A DNA stretch of 64,000 nucleotides from Parapedobacter composti (GTDB taxonomy: Bacteria; Bacteroidota; Bacteroidia; Sphingobacteriales; Sphingobacteriaceae), in the NCBI RefSeq assembly GCF_900112315.1, contig NZ_FOLL01000001.1, positions 434,001 to 498,000 of the forward strand, read 5' to 3'. The position numbers were made by a program, and so were the translations under genes. Below, in pieces: positions 36,801 through 45,401 of the stretch. Position 1 is the stretch's first letter, and the number at the start of each line of letters is the position of its first letter. The notes under the pieces are model-generated. The model saw nothing but the letters and a program-made list of their open reading frames with translations, ran no database searches and had not been told where the DNA came from.

Positions 36801-39800
36801 CATTGATAGCCGTGCGGAAGGCCGCGCGGCCGTAGCCATCCCGTAGGTTTTTCACATCCAGCGAGAGCGATTGCTCATTGAGCTCCACATATGCATTGAG
36901 GTTTCCCCAGTCGAGCTGGCGTTCGATACCGGGAGGTACCACGTAAGGGATGGGTTGGCGGTTACCGTTTTGTTCGATGTTGACGGCGGCCACCTCTACG
37001 GTTGAGTTGTCCAGCGGCACATTGCCCATGCTGGGGTCGGCAATGACCTTCGCATTGCTGTTTTCCGAATTATAACGCCGCCATTCGCCCCGCACAAGCT
37101 GGAGCTGCCCGAGACGTATAACCGCCGTGTCGGCGAAGTCGGTCATGAACATACGGATAAACCGGATAGATTTGAAATCGCGTATATCGCCAATACGTTC
37201 GTGATACTGCGCAAGCGGGATACGGAATTGGTACCATTTAACCTGTTCGGTACGGCCGTTGGGAAGTTTCACCTCAGCCGTGTGCATATCGGAAATGAAG
37301 TTCTGGCCCACCTGCATATCCTGCGGCCGTAGGGATAGCCGGTATTGGTAATATTCTTCCGCTTCGTTCATGTTGTTGTCGCGGTTAATGTCTTCGCCAT
37401 CCGGAAGGAGGGTAGAAGCCGATGTTTCCACGCCTACCGACTGTTCAGGGGTTCTGGAATTGCCTTCCGGTCCATTGAACCGCTCATAACGTTTGAGGAT
37501 GCCGGCATTCTGGGCGTCCAGTTCAGGCCCCCGGAAGTACTGGAAGTTATCGCCCGACGGGTCATCGGCTAATGCCTGGGCTGCCGCCGGGGTAAGCATT
37601 GCCTGCATTTGCGCCATGAAGTCGCTATGGAAGGCGCGTTCATCTGCATCGTTCAGTCCGTCCAGCCCGATATCTTGCCGGGCCCGTGCAACCGGATCAT
37701 TATCGAATGCTTGGATAACGGGCTGGTGGCGCGGTACGCGGCCCCAGTTGGTCTCATCAATCTGGGAAAGATCGCCCGTTGGCGACATGCCATTTTCCAT
37801 GGCCTTCCGCCCGTCTTTCAAGATATCCTCTGAGATATTGCCCAGGTTGAAGTACAGGTCTCCGCCTTGTGACCCCGGATTGGTGAGGAATGGATCCATC
37901 ATCCATAACTCGATAAATTCAATATTCTGTGCTTCAAAATCAGGGGCGTCTATCTTCCGGAACATGCCTCCCCAACGGCCCCGGGGATTGGTGAGCGTAC
38001 CATCCGGGTTAACTCCCGTGGTGGTAAAGTTATACGGGCCGCGTATGTTCGGGTAAAAGGCCAGATCCAAGGTGGCCAGAAACATCGGCAGGCCGGTAGT
38101 GGACTGCCGGTAGGGGAATACCTCCTGCTCCAGCACTTCGCGCACCCGGTGCTGGGATAGTTCAGCAGCGTTGATATTAGACGGCGTGAGGTTAATGTTC
38201 CGGTAAAAAATAGGGTCGATATTGTAAAACGCCAGCCTGGCCCGGTTAAAGCCGTATTGCAAATCGTTCATCAGCTGCGATTCCGGAAACAACTGCGGCG
38301 TACCGGACAGCTGCCAGTTGTAAGCTCCCTTGATGTCGATGAATGAACGGCTGTTTTCAAAGTCGTCAATATAGGTGATCCCGCTTCGTGTACCCGCAAA
38401 ATTCAATGCGCGCGGATGGCCCGGGAGTAACTGGGCAAATTCGCCATAGAACGAGATGGACGATGGTTCTTTGGTGTTTAAGAACGGTATCTTATCAACC
38501 ATACGGGTAAGCCAGCGCGACGGCGAATTGTAGGCCATGTCAAGCCCCCACATCGTGTTAGAGATAGGCTCTTCACCGATATTTACCTTCTGTGTAAGGG
38601 GCCGTTCGGTCAGGTTCATGATGGTGCCGCCCAATTGCAGCTTATCGTTCACGAAGTAATCCAGCCTACCACCCAGCATGGTACGCTGCTGTAGTCCAAA
38701 CAATTCGTTATTTTCCATCTTGATGCGGATGGGCTGGCCAGATTGGAGTAGCGCTTGGTTGAGGATTCGAACGCGGCCGATATCGTAATCCACCATAAAG
38801 TCCACCCCTTCTTGGAGCGGCGCAGGTCCGGCGAACACCTGTACCGAGCCCCGCGGTACATTGATGGCTCCCAATTGGAATTCGGTGCCTACTTCTGACT
38901 CGTATGAACCTTTGATAAGGTATCGGTTTTGGTTGGGGAACAATTGCTGGGCAAGTACTTTGGTCGAATCATACAGTGCCTGGAACGTGTATTTATCAAT
39001 TAAGGCTTGTTCGGCACCCGGCACAAACTGGCTGGCCAGATCGCTGCCGAAAGGTTCCACCACCGGAAACATGATGCGCCCCCGTTCCGGATCGATGGTG
39101 ATGCCCGGCAAGAAATCAAAGAAGCCATCCGGTTGCTGCGCATTCTGGGGGTTGAGCCGGTCAAGCCCTGTGAGCTGTATCCACAGTTTGTTTTGCGTGT
39201 TCTGGCCTTCATACATCGCTGGGCGTTCCACGCCGCTTTCGTCCTCAATGCGGAAGATGTTAAAGCGGAAATTATGTTGCCCCACGCCATAGGCGCCGAT
39301 GGAATAGATGTTTTTCATCATCAGGTCCCATATCGGCAAGTTGGTTTTCAGGATTTCATTTTTCAACAACTTAGCCACCAGCATGGTCGGATCTGACGGT
39401 GTTACGGGCACATCGGTGGAAAATTCGCCCACTTGGTATTCGCGACCTCCAGCGGTATACCGGTAGGCCACGGCCAATACCTGGTCATTGTTGAGCGGCA
39501 TGTTGAGCGAGATAAAGCCCAAGCGCCGGTTTACGGTATATTCCGTGCCTTCGCGGAGCTTGCGGGCGTAGGTGAGCTTCGCATAGTTGTCGTTGCGGCC
39601 GGTTGCGGCAAAAAAACGTTGCATGGCGTCAGACTGTGTTTGCCTGAATGCCCTGTCAAAAGCGGTCAGTTCCGGTATCAGGTTGTTCGATATTTGCGGG
39701 TTGGATTCGCCCGGAACACCCGTTGAGGGGTAGCGTGTATTGCCCGGGGTAATCAAGGCGGTATTATAAGGCATGTACTCTCCCAAGTCCATCAACGCGA

Positions 39801-40932
39801 GCACGTCGCGGGAGTCGTCCACTGCATTGCTACGGTTGCTTATCCAGACTTCAATCTGGGTGATGTTGACGTCCGTGGTCAGGATAGGGGCGAGGGCCAA
39901 GGCCCGGTTGAAGTTCTCCCGGAAATACTGGGCAAGGAAATAGTGCTGATTGTCTTCATATTCGTCCGCCTTTAGGGCAAACTCACTTTCCTGAGCGCCA
40001 TTTTTGATGGTGATTTCCCGTTGCTGTGAACGCTGTTGGGAGAAAATTCCCGTTACGTTCAATCGCCCGAATTGCAATTGCGTTTTCAGGCCGAACAATG
40101 CCTGCGTGCCGGAAATGAGCGTAGTGTTGAGGGGCATGCTCACATTGCCCAACTCGATCCGTTTGATGATGTCATCATCTTTGCCGGTATAGTCCAGCCG
40201 GATTTGGTTTTCGAAATCAAACTGTGCTTCGGTATTATAGTTTGTTGTAATTTTAAGCCTATCGCCGATTTGCCCCGTTAGGTTCATCTGTATACGTTGG
40301 TCGAAGTCGAACCCCCATTGCCGCCGTTGCCGCTCGTTAAACATCGGGTTGGCGTTCCGGTTGTGCTGGGCCATGATGGTGATGTCGGCACTTCCCCGCG
40401 GGATGATATCAATGGTGTTGCTGCCAAAGATTCGCTCGAAAGCCTCACTCTGTACGTAGATGGTAGGAATCAGACGGTCTTGCCGGTAATCCGTAAGCTG
40501 CTGGTCGGCCAATTCCCGCCAGTAATTGCGTTTCAGCAGGTCGCTTTCGTATTGCTGGAACTCATCAATCGTGAGGTATTGCGGTGGGCGGTATAGGCGG
40601 CTGCCGAGCTTTTCACGCAGGATATACTGGCGGGTCACAGGGTCGAAAATGACTTCGCGGGTAATGTTGGAAGGCATGCCCAAATCCAAGGGGCCTCTTT
40701 TTTGATAGAGGTTCAGGAACGGAAGATCCTTGAATGGGTAAGGCAACTTGATGCTGTCCCGCCTGAGCGAATCAGCGGGGGTCTGCGCACCAGTATAACC
40801 TGTAGCGAGAAACACAAGAAACAACGCCAGTATGCAGCGGTATAGCGGAAGCGTCTTATCCAATTGGCAATTAGTTAAAAACGATAGTTTTCTGCCCCCC
40901 AATTTAGCAAAAATCCGAAAGAAACAAGTCAA
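33820..40932 (-). CDS. sprA: SprA, type IX secretion outer-membrane translocon
   Basis: 2370 residues, the size expected for SprA/Sov, the giant beta-barrel that exports type IX cargo through the outer membrane. A signal peptide (about residues 29-50) ends at AQ. The mature start has conserved PYPFKDLPFLNLYQKRGPLDLGMPSNI-type residues, and further in there are LTGQIGDRLKITTNYNTEAQFDFENQI and RIELGNVSMPLNTTLISGTQALFGLK, which recur in the family. The protein ends as a barrel strand. The ATG overlaps the ruvA stop by four bases, coupling it to the maeB-ruvA-sprA operon. Needed for secretion of hydrolases and, in some relatives, gliding. The call is secure. Confidence 0.95.
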   Translation of the reverse strand: MTCFFRIFAKLGGRKLSFLTNCQLDKTLPLYRCILALFLVFLATGYTGAQTPADSLRRDSIKLPYPFKDLPFLNLYQKRGPLDLGMPSNITREVIFDPVTRQYILREKLGSRLYRPPQYLTIDEFQQYESDLLKRNYWRELADQQLTDYRQDRLIPTIYVQSEAFERIFGSNTIDIIPRGSADITIMAQHNRNANPMFNERQRRQWGFDFDQRIQMNLTGQIGDRLKITTNYNTEAQFDFENQIRLDYTGKDDDIIKRIELGNVSMPLNTTLISGTQALFGLKTQLQFGRLNVTGIFSQQRSQQREITIKNGAQESEFALKADEYEDNQHYFLAQYFRENFNRALALAPILTTDVNITQIEVWISNRSNAVDDSRDVLALMDLGEYMPYNTALITPGNTRYPSTGVPGESNPQISNNLIPELTAFDRAFRQTQSDAMQRFFAATGRNDNYAKLTYARKLREGTEYTVNRRLGFISLNMPLNNDQVLAVAYRYTAGGREYQVGEFSTDVPVTPSDPTMLVAKLLKNEILKTNLPIWDLMMKNIYSIGAYGVGQHNFRFNIFRIEDESGVERPAMYEGQNTQNKLWIQLTGLDRLNPQNAQQPDGFFDFLPGITIDPERGRIMFPVVEPFGSDLASQFVPGAEQALIDKYTFQALYDSTKVLAQQLFPNQNRYLIKGSYESEVGTEFQLGAINVPRGSVQVFAGPAPLQEGVDFMVDYDIGRVRILNQALLQSGQPIRIKMENNELFGLQQRTMLGGRLDYFVNDKLQLGGTIMNLTERPLTQKVNIGEEPISNTMWGLDMAYNSPSRWLTRMVDKIPFLNTKEPSSISFYGEFAQLLPGHPRALNFAGTRSGITYIDDFENSRSFIDIKGAYNWQLSGTPQLFPESQLMNDLQYGFNRARLAFYNIDPIFYRNINLTPSNINAAELSQHRVREVLEQEVFPYRQSTTGLPMFLATLDLAFYPNIRGPYNFTTTGVNPDGTLTNPRGRWGGMFRKIDAPDFEAQNIEFIELWMMDPFLTNPGSQGGDLYFNLGNISEDILKDGRKAMENGMSPTGDLSQIDETNWGRVPRHQPVIQAFDNDPVARARQDIGLDGLNDADERAFHSDFMAQMQAMLTPAAAQALADDPSGDNFQYFRGPELDAQNAGILKRYERFNGPEGNSRTPEQSVGVETSASTLLPDGEDINRDNNMNEAEEYYQYRLSLRPQDMQVGQNFISDMHTAEVKLPNGRTEQVKWYQFRIPLAQYHERIGDIRDFKSIRFIRMFMTDFADTAVIRLGQLQLVRGEWRRYNSENSNAKVIADPSMGNVPLDNSTVEVAAVNIEQNGNRQPIPYVVPPGIERQLDWGNLNAYVELNEQSLSLDVKNLRDGYGRAAFRTAINDFRAYGRLEMFIHAEGQYLQDGDFRAFIRVGTDDQYNYYQYDMPLKITPPGTRDPELIWPQENRLNVRISIFQEAKEARNRARLNGQPWPVDVPFTFLDGPNRVTIVGQPDISKVRFYMLGVMNPLRGSEVSTPGDDGLDKSGLFWFNELRLTDFDDRGGWAATARMNAQLADFANVTLSGSKSTIGFGSIDQRIGARSRSDDVYLDLVTNAELGKFFPVDYGLRIPMFFSYTRQVGTPEYNPLVPDIELNSALANMNRNQRDSLLRVTQDFTTRRSFSLTNVRKIRTDIDKPIRPWDIENFSATYAYAQHYHRDYLTETALQKNYRAMLDYTFASNDELLIEPFKKFVKNKHLSLLSDFNFNLMPSLLNFRIDVNRIYNENTLRVNNSADNFLPAMGTLYNKNFTMNRIYGISWNLSRSLKLDFNATNYAIVDEPDGRMNGLKRDTLWENFWRLGRTTDYNHMMNITYSLPIYKLPGLDWINMDARYGAQFNWQTEPLLSMRSADINMGNSIQNSRTVQLNPTFNMTGLYNKFGFIRENTGLDARGATAFFTGLLTSIKNINAAYTRVENTLLPGYLPKTNVLGYDIDQNAPGWGFLFGSQRDIRERAAANGWITTDTLQTQLYMTSFTEDLSVRAIAEPLRDLNIELTAVKLNNRNYTTSFQYSSQTQDFESLTPVTTGNYSITYVAIGTAFKNHDLLFRKFLQNRQTISQRLGQLNPNSSGQNGGFADGYDQTAQDVVINAFLAAYGGKDASRIRLGGFPEIPIPNWMLTYNGLSKLPLFSEFLTSLTLRHGYNTRYSINGYNSLIRYAERDGWPSERDANWNFLPEYQFQQVSIFEQFAPLLGFDARFRNNLTANAEYRRARTLNLSLQNSQLAMLSDQSFVLGAGYRAAGFRMPFGWFSDMKMNNDINFRLDVAFNDLKTMVYRSDINRSEVSAGNKSVSYRPSVDYIINQRFNIRLFFDSNAVRPYTSQTFATSYTNFGFNLRLMLQ

Positions 40933-41510
40933 AGCTTTTTTAATGCTTCTTTAATAAGTGACTCCACGCTCAGATTGGGGCTGCCTTGTATGATGTTGCT
41001 TAATACTTTTTCCGCCTGTGCACGCACAAAACCGAGCATCACCAAAGCACTTAGTGCTTCTTCGGGCACGGTTTGCTGCCGATGAACGGCCGTGAGCGCA
41101 TCAGGCCCCTGTTTTTTGAGCTTGTCCTGCAGTTCCAACACCATCCGCTGGGCCGTTTTGGGCCCTATGCCCTTTATCCGTTGAATCAGCGGTACATTGC
41201 CGTTGATGATGGCCGATTGGATTTCGTCGGGAGTAATGGACGACAGTATCATCCGTCCCGTGTTCGGACCAATGCCCGATACCGATATCAGGTGCTCAAA
41301 CAGGCTGCGTTCGCCCGCTTCGGCAAAGCCGTAAAGGGTATGTGCATCTTCCCGCACCTGGAAACTGATATACAATTTACCTTGGTCCGTATCCTTGATT
41401 TGGGCATACGTATGCAACGAAATATGCACATGGTAACCGATGCCGCCGACATCGATTACCACATGCGTGGGGCTTTTATCCACCAGCTTACCGCTCAAGT
41501 ATTCATACAT
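40929..41510 (-). CDS. ruvA: Holliday junction helicase subunit RuvA
   Basis: 193 residues from the ATG at 41510 (MYEYLSGKLVDKSP), the standard RuvA length. An upstream in-frame start exists but would extend into maeB. Domain I is the OB fold (about 1-65), domain II holds two helix-hairpin-helix motifs (ISVSGIGPNTGRMIL and IKGIGPKTAQRMVLEL), and domain III is the flexible C-terminal helix bundle that contacts RuvB (EEALSALVMLGF to the end). RuvA binds Holliday junctions and loads the RuvB motor in recombination. It lies 10 bases downstream of maeB and overlaps sprA. Confidence 0.97.
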   Translation of the reverse strand: MYEYLSGKLVDKSPTHVVIDVGGIGYHVHISLHTYAQIKDTDQGKLYISFQVREDAHTLYGFAEAGERSLFEHLISVSGIGPNTGRMILSSITPDEIQSAIINGNVPLIQRIKGIGPKTAQRMVLELQDKLKKQGPDALTAVHRQQTVPEEALSALVMLGFVRAQAEKVLSNIIQGSPNLSVESLIKEALKKL

Positions 41511-41520
41511 GGCCGCGCTT

Positions 41521-43812
41521 TTATTTCCGTTTTTTGATGGTTGCCGTTTCCCGCGACTGTACATCTACCACGGCGATGATGACCATGTTTACGATTTCGC
41601 GCACGGAGCTGTCCAGTTGCAGTACATGCACCGGCTTGTTCATCCCTAGAAGGATAGGACCCACGGCCTCTGCATTGCCAATCTCCTGCAAGAGCTTGTA
41701 GGCAATGTTGCCCGATTCAAGGTTCGGGAATACCAAAGTGTTGGCCGGGCTCCCCTTCAGCACGCTGAAGGGGAAATTTGCCGCGAGCAGCTCGCTGTTC
41801 GTCGCAAAATTGGCCTGCATTTCTCCGTCTACCAGGATGTCAGGGTGGCGTTCATGGAGCAGGCGTACCGCCTCCCGCACTTTAGCAGGTACGGCGCCAT
41901 CATTTGATCCAAAGTTGGAATAAGAGAGGAGTGCGATGCGCGGTGTGATATTCATTTTCTTCACCGCTTCGTGGAGCAGGAGGGTGATATCCACCAGCTC
42001 TTCCGAATCGGGATTGGCGTTTACCGTCGTGTCGCCAAAAAATACCGGTCCCTTTGCGGTAAGCATCATATACATGCCCGCCAGTTTGCTGCCCGGTTGC
42101 GTACCGATAACGTGCAGGGCCGGACGTATCGTGGTTGCGTAGTTCTTGGTTAGGCCCGAGATTAAGGTATCAGCCTCACCGAATTGAACCAGGCTAGCAC
42201 CGAAGTAATTCCGGTCGAGCATCAATTTTTGCGCGTCAAGGTAAGAGATGCCCCGCCGTTGGCGTTTTGCATAGAGGTAGTCTACAAATTGCTGGAAACG
42301 TTCCGTTCCTTTTTCTTCCAGTGGGTCGATAATCATGACGTCGTCCAGCTCCAGGAGATGGTCGTCGATCAGTTGGTTGATTTTTTTCCGGTTTCCGAGG
42401 AGGATGGGAACGGCGATGCCCTCTTCCTTTACGATCTGTGCGGCGCGGAGGGTTTTGTAATTATCGGCCTCAGCAAAGACCACACGTTTAGGGTTGAGCT
42501 TGGCCGCTTCGCTGAGGTTGCGCATGATACGGTCGTCTTGGCCCAAGCGCTGGCGCAGTTCTTCCGCATACTTGTTCCAGTCGGTAATATCCATCCGGGC
42601 CACTCCCGAGTCCATCGCCGCACGTGCCACGGCAGGGGCCACCTCGGTAATGAGGCGGGGGTCTGTGGGTTTCGGGATGATGTATTCCGGTCCGAATTTC
42701 AGGTTTTGGGTATTATAAGCTTGGTTTACCGCTTCGGGTACCGGTTTTTTTGCCAGTTCGGCTATCGCCTTTACGGCAGCTATTTTCATTTCCTCATTGA
42801 TGGTGGTTGCCCGCACATCCAGCGCGCCGCGGAAAATATAGGGGAAGCCCAGTACATTGTTCACCTGATTGGGGTAGTCGGAGCGGCCAGTGGCCATAAT
42901 GACGTCCTTACGGGTTTTTACGGCTAGCGGATAAGCAATTTCGGGATCCGGGTTGGCCATTGCAAATACGATGGGGTTTTTGGCCATGCTTTTCAGCATC
43001 TCGGGTGTCATCACATCCGCAATGGACAGGCCGATGAAGACATCCGCACCTTTGAGGGCCTCTTCCAGGGTGTCCACAGCTTGGGTTGTAGCAAATTCAG
43101 CCTTGGTCGCATCCAGGTTCGGCCGATCATGCCGTATACAGCCCTTACTGTCCAGCATGATGATGTTTTCCTTGCGGGCACCAAGCGCCACATACATGCG
43201 GGTGCATGAGATTGCTGCGGCACCGGCGCCGTTCACCACGATTTTGACTTTTTCCAATTTCTTTTTTTGCAGCGCGCATGCATTGATGAGTGCCGCGCCG
43301 GAAATGATGGCCGTGCCGTGCTGATCATCGTGCATTACCGGGATGCTCATTTCCTCCTTGAGCCGGCGCTCAATCTCGAAACATTCGGGAGCTTTGATGT
43401 CTTCCAGATTAATGCCTCCGAATGTCGGTTCCAAACACTTGACGATGCGTACAAACTCATCGACGTCTTTGGTATCCAGTTCGATGTCAAACACATCAAT
43501 GTCGGCAAATATCTTAAACAACAGTCCTTTGCCTTCCATTACGGGTTTACCAGCCTCGGGGCCAATGTCACCCAAACCCAGCACGGCGGTGCCGTTGCTG
43601 ATAACAGCCACCAGGTTACCCTTCGCCGTATATTTATAGGCGTTTTCCTTGTTCTCAGCGATGCGCAGGCAGGGTTCCGCCACACCGGGCGAGTAGGCTA
43701 ATGATAGGTCGCGCTGCGATTGGGTTGGCTTTGTCGGTATCACAGCAATTTTGCCGGGCCTTCCATTGGCATGGTAGTCCAGGGCATCTTGCTTACGATT
43801 CGTTTTACTCAT
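41521..43812 (-). CDS. maeB: NADP-dependent malic enzyme with phosphotransacetylase domain (MaeB type)
   Basis: 763 residues from the ATG at 43812 ([11 protein letters not shown]); an ATG at 43839 in frame is less likely. Residues about 10-150 are the malic N-domain ([34 protein letters not shown]). About 160-400 is the NAD(P)-binding domain, with the [10 protein letters not shown] and DDQHGTAII active-site segments. About 425-755 is a phosphate acetyl/butyryl transferase-like domain, as in MaeB. It decarboxylates malate to pyruvate with NADP+ reduction; the transferase half is usually regulatory. A TACCTTTG -7 element precedes it. First gene of the maeB-ruvA-sprA operon. Confidence 0.96.
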   Translation of the reverse strand: MSKTNRKQDALDYHANGRPGKIAVIPTKPTQSQRDLSLAYSPGVAEPCLRIAENKENAYKYTAKGNLVAVISNGTAVLGLGDIGPEAGKPVMEGKGLLFKIFADIDVFDIELDTKDVDEFVRIVKCLEPTFGGINLEDIKAPECFEIERRLKEEMSIPVMHDDQHGTAIISGAALINACALQKKKLEKVKIVVNGAGAAAISCTRMYVALGARKENIIMLDSKGCIRHDRPNLDATKAEFATTQAVDTLEEALKGADVFIGLSIADVMTPEMLKSMAKNPIVFAMANPDPEIAYPLAVKTRKDVIMATGRSDYPNQVNNVLGFPYIFRGALDVRATTINEEMKIAAVKAIAELAKKPVPEAVNQAYNTQNLKFGPEYIIPKPTDPRLITEVAPAVARAAMDSGVARMDITDWNKYAEELRQRLGQDDRIMRNLSEAAKLNPKRVVFAEADNYKTLRAAQIVKEEGIAVPILLGNRKKINQLIDDHLLELDDVMIIDPLEEKGTERFQQFVDYLYAKRQRRGISYLDAQKLMLDRNYFGASLVQFGEADTLISGLTKNYATTIRPALHVIGTQPGSKLAGMYMMLTAKGPVFFGDTTVNANPDSEELVDITLLLHEAVKKMNITPRIALLSYSNFGSNDGAVPAKVREAVRLLHERHPDILVDGEMQANFATNSELLAANFPFSVLKGSPANTLVFPNLESGNIAYKLLQEIGNAEAVGPILLGMNKPVHVLQLDSSVREIVNMVIIAVVDVQSRETATIKKRK

Positions 43813-43846
43813 GATGAAAATTGGTCTTTTGCTCTGCAATAAGGCG

Positions 43847-43854
43847 CAAAGGTA
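43847..43854 (-). promoter_or_regulatory. Candidate -7 element TACCTTTG for maeB
   Basis: On the minus strand TACCTTTG matches the Bacteroidota -7 consensus TAnnTTTG, 34 bases before the maeB ATG, so the untranslated leader would be about 28 bases. No clear -33 TTTG is seen upstream. Confidence 0.4.
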
Positions 43855-43885
43855 GTACTTAAAGATAGTACTTTATAATGATTTG

Positions 43886-45298
43886 TCACTTCAATACATC
43901 CAACAGCCTGAACATCCGCTGCCGCATGGGAGTGGCGTTCCCCTGATAGTTGTTCACGATCAGGGCAAACACCAGCGGGGTGCCCGCTTTGGAGGTGTGG
44001 TAGCCTGCGTATCCTAACACGCCGCTGATGGTGCCACTTTTCATTTTCATGCCGTTGTTAACGGGCAGGCTTTCATAAAAACTACCGAACCAGGGTTCTT
44101 TTTTCGCCGCGGCCAGTATGCGGGCCATTGCATGGGTGGTTATCCGGTTTTCCGGTGAAAGGCCGCTGCCGTCCAGGATTCTGAGTTCGCCGGGCATTAT
44201 TTCCAGTTTTTTTACCCAGAAGTCCATCAGCGTTGCTGCGGCGTCGCGTGTATCGGTCTTTCCGTCAAGCCGGTCGGCTATCGCTTTCAGGAGTGCCTCC
44301 CCATAAAGGTTAACGCTCTTTTGGTTAAACCAGTAAACCAGTTCGCCGAGCGTCGGTGAGCGGTGGTGGTGCAATGGGGTGCCCGCTCCCGGCAGCTTGC
44401 TTCCTGCGAGGGCCAGCAAGTGGGCGGTGGTGGGTTGGCTTGTTTGTTTGATGCCTGCATTATCCAGCACACGGTGCAGTTGATAGGCCGCATCGTATGC
44501 GCCATCCGGCAGCGAGAGGTAAATGGTCTTTTTGAGGTCAATGCCGTACGTGCCGCGCAAGTACACGCGCGAGGCATATGGTGCCGCATAGGCGTATACC
44601 CGGTCGCCCGTGCCCCGGTTGCCGGTGGTGGCTTCATTGATCAGTTGGAGGTAGCTGATGTCGGCAGTCGTATTGGCGACACGTGTAGGCATGCCGGGCG
44701 CACTTCCGGGAATAAAGTTGACGCCCACGGCATTTTCCCGCCAGTTCAGGGCAGATACGCCCGCCCCGTAATAGTTGCCCATGTCTCGCCATGTCCATCC
44801 TCCTGGCGCGGTTTGCCCGTTATACAACCGGTCATCTGCAATAATTGCCCCTTCAATGCTGCGGATGCCCGTTGTCTGTATCGCCCGCAACCATGTTCCC
44901 AGCAACAAGGTATCCACTGTCTGCGGGAAGCGGTCGCTGCCCAAGGAAGGATCGCCCGTTCCGCGGATGACGATGTTGCCCCTCAATGTGCCATCGGCTT
45001 CAATTGTGCCGGTATAAAACAAAGTGGTTTCAAAGGTATGTTGCGGGCCAAGCACATGATATGCCGTAGCGGCGGTGACCGCTTTGAGGGTAGAAGCCGG
45101 AGCCAGGCCCAGTTTTTCATGTTTAGCGAAGATAACTTCGCCGGTGTTGGCATTGATAACGACCAGCGAGGCAATTCCGTTGGCCATGCTTTCGTGGCTT
45201 TCAAAAACCCGGTAAGCCGAGGCGATTTTCTGTGCTAAGGGCTGGCCAACCGCCTGTTGGAAGGAGATGGCAAATAAAATAAACAAGAGTCTTAGCAT
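43886..45298 (-). CDS. dacB: D-alanyl-D-alanine carboxypeptidase/endopeptidase (PBP4, peptidase S13)
   Basis: 470 residues from the ATG at 45298 (MLRLLFILFAISFQQAVGQ), which gives a clean signal peptide; a longer frame to 45454 lacks one. The penicillin-binding motifs are S69-T-L-K72 (PASTLKAV), SVN in NQKSVNLYGEALLKA, and KSG in MKSGTISGVLGYAG. These are the SxxK, SxN and K(T/S)G motifs of class C PBPs. The enzyme trims peptidoglycan stem peptides in the periplasm. It shares an intergenic region with the divergent GH3-family gene, where a TATTTTTG -7 element is seen. Confidence 0.93.
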   Translation of the reverse strand: MLRLLFILFAISFQQAVGQPLAQKIASAYRVFESHESMANGIASLVVINANTGEVIFAKHEKLGLAPASTLKAVTAATAYHVLGPQHTFETTLFYTGTIEADGTLRGNIVIRGTGDPSLGSDRFPQTVDTLLLGTWLRAIQTTGIRSIEGAIIADDRLYNGQTAPGGWTWRDMGNYYGAGVSALNWRENAVGVNFIPGSAPGMPTRVANTTADISYLQLINEATTGNRGTGDRVYAYAAPYASRVYLRGTYGIDLKKTIYLSLPDGAYDAAYQLHRVLDNAGIKQTSQPTTAHLLALAGSKLPGAGTPLHHHRSPTLGELVYWFNQKSVNLYGEALLKAIADRLDGKTDTRDAAATLMDFWVKKLEIMPGELRILDGSGLSPENRITTHAMARILAAAKKEPWFGSFYESLPVNNGMKMKSGTISGVLGYAGYHTSKAGTPLVFALIVNNYQGNATPMRQRMFRLLDVLK

Positions 45299-45356
45299 AG
45301 TCGTATCTGTTGTTGTTTCGAATGCTAAATTAACCAAAAGCGGCAGATGTGCCCAA

Positions 45357-45364
45357 CAAAAATA
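45357..45364 (-). promoter_or_regulatory. Candidate -7 element TATTTTTG for dacB
   Basis: Minus-strand TATTTTTG fits TAnnTTTG and sits about 58 bases before the dacB start, inside the 103-base divergent gap. A TTG-rich patch lies about 20 bases further upstream as a possible -33 element. No equally good box was found for the divergent gene (TACACTTG has one mismatch). Confidence 0.4.
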
Positions 45365-45401
45365 CACTTGCGCTGTTTTCTTCACAACAACGCGACCAAC
45401 A

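Noticed and set aside
37493-38056. 187-residue plus-strand reading frame opposite sprA
   Set aside because: It lies fully inside a recognised sprA gene on the other strand and has no family motif; it mirrors sprA codon bias.
42184-42927. 247-residue plus-strand frame opposite maeB
   Set aside because: Antisense to the phosphotransacetylase half of maeB, with no recognisable domain.
43854-43872. Two AGTACT copies upstream of maeB as an operator
   Set aside because: Short and self-complementary six-mers in AT-rich DNA; likely chance.
44363-45238. 291-residue plus-strand frame opposite dacB
   Set aside because: Antisense to a gene with clear PBP motifs; the translated sequence is low-quality and Cys/Arg/Gly rich.
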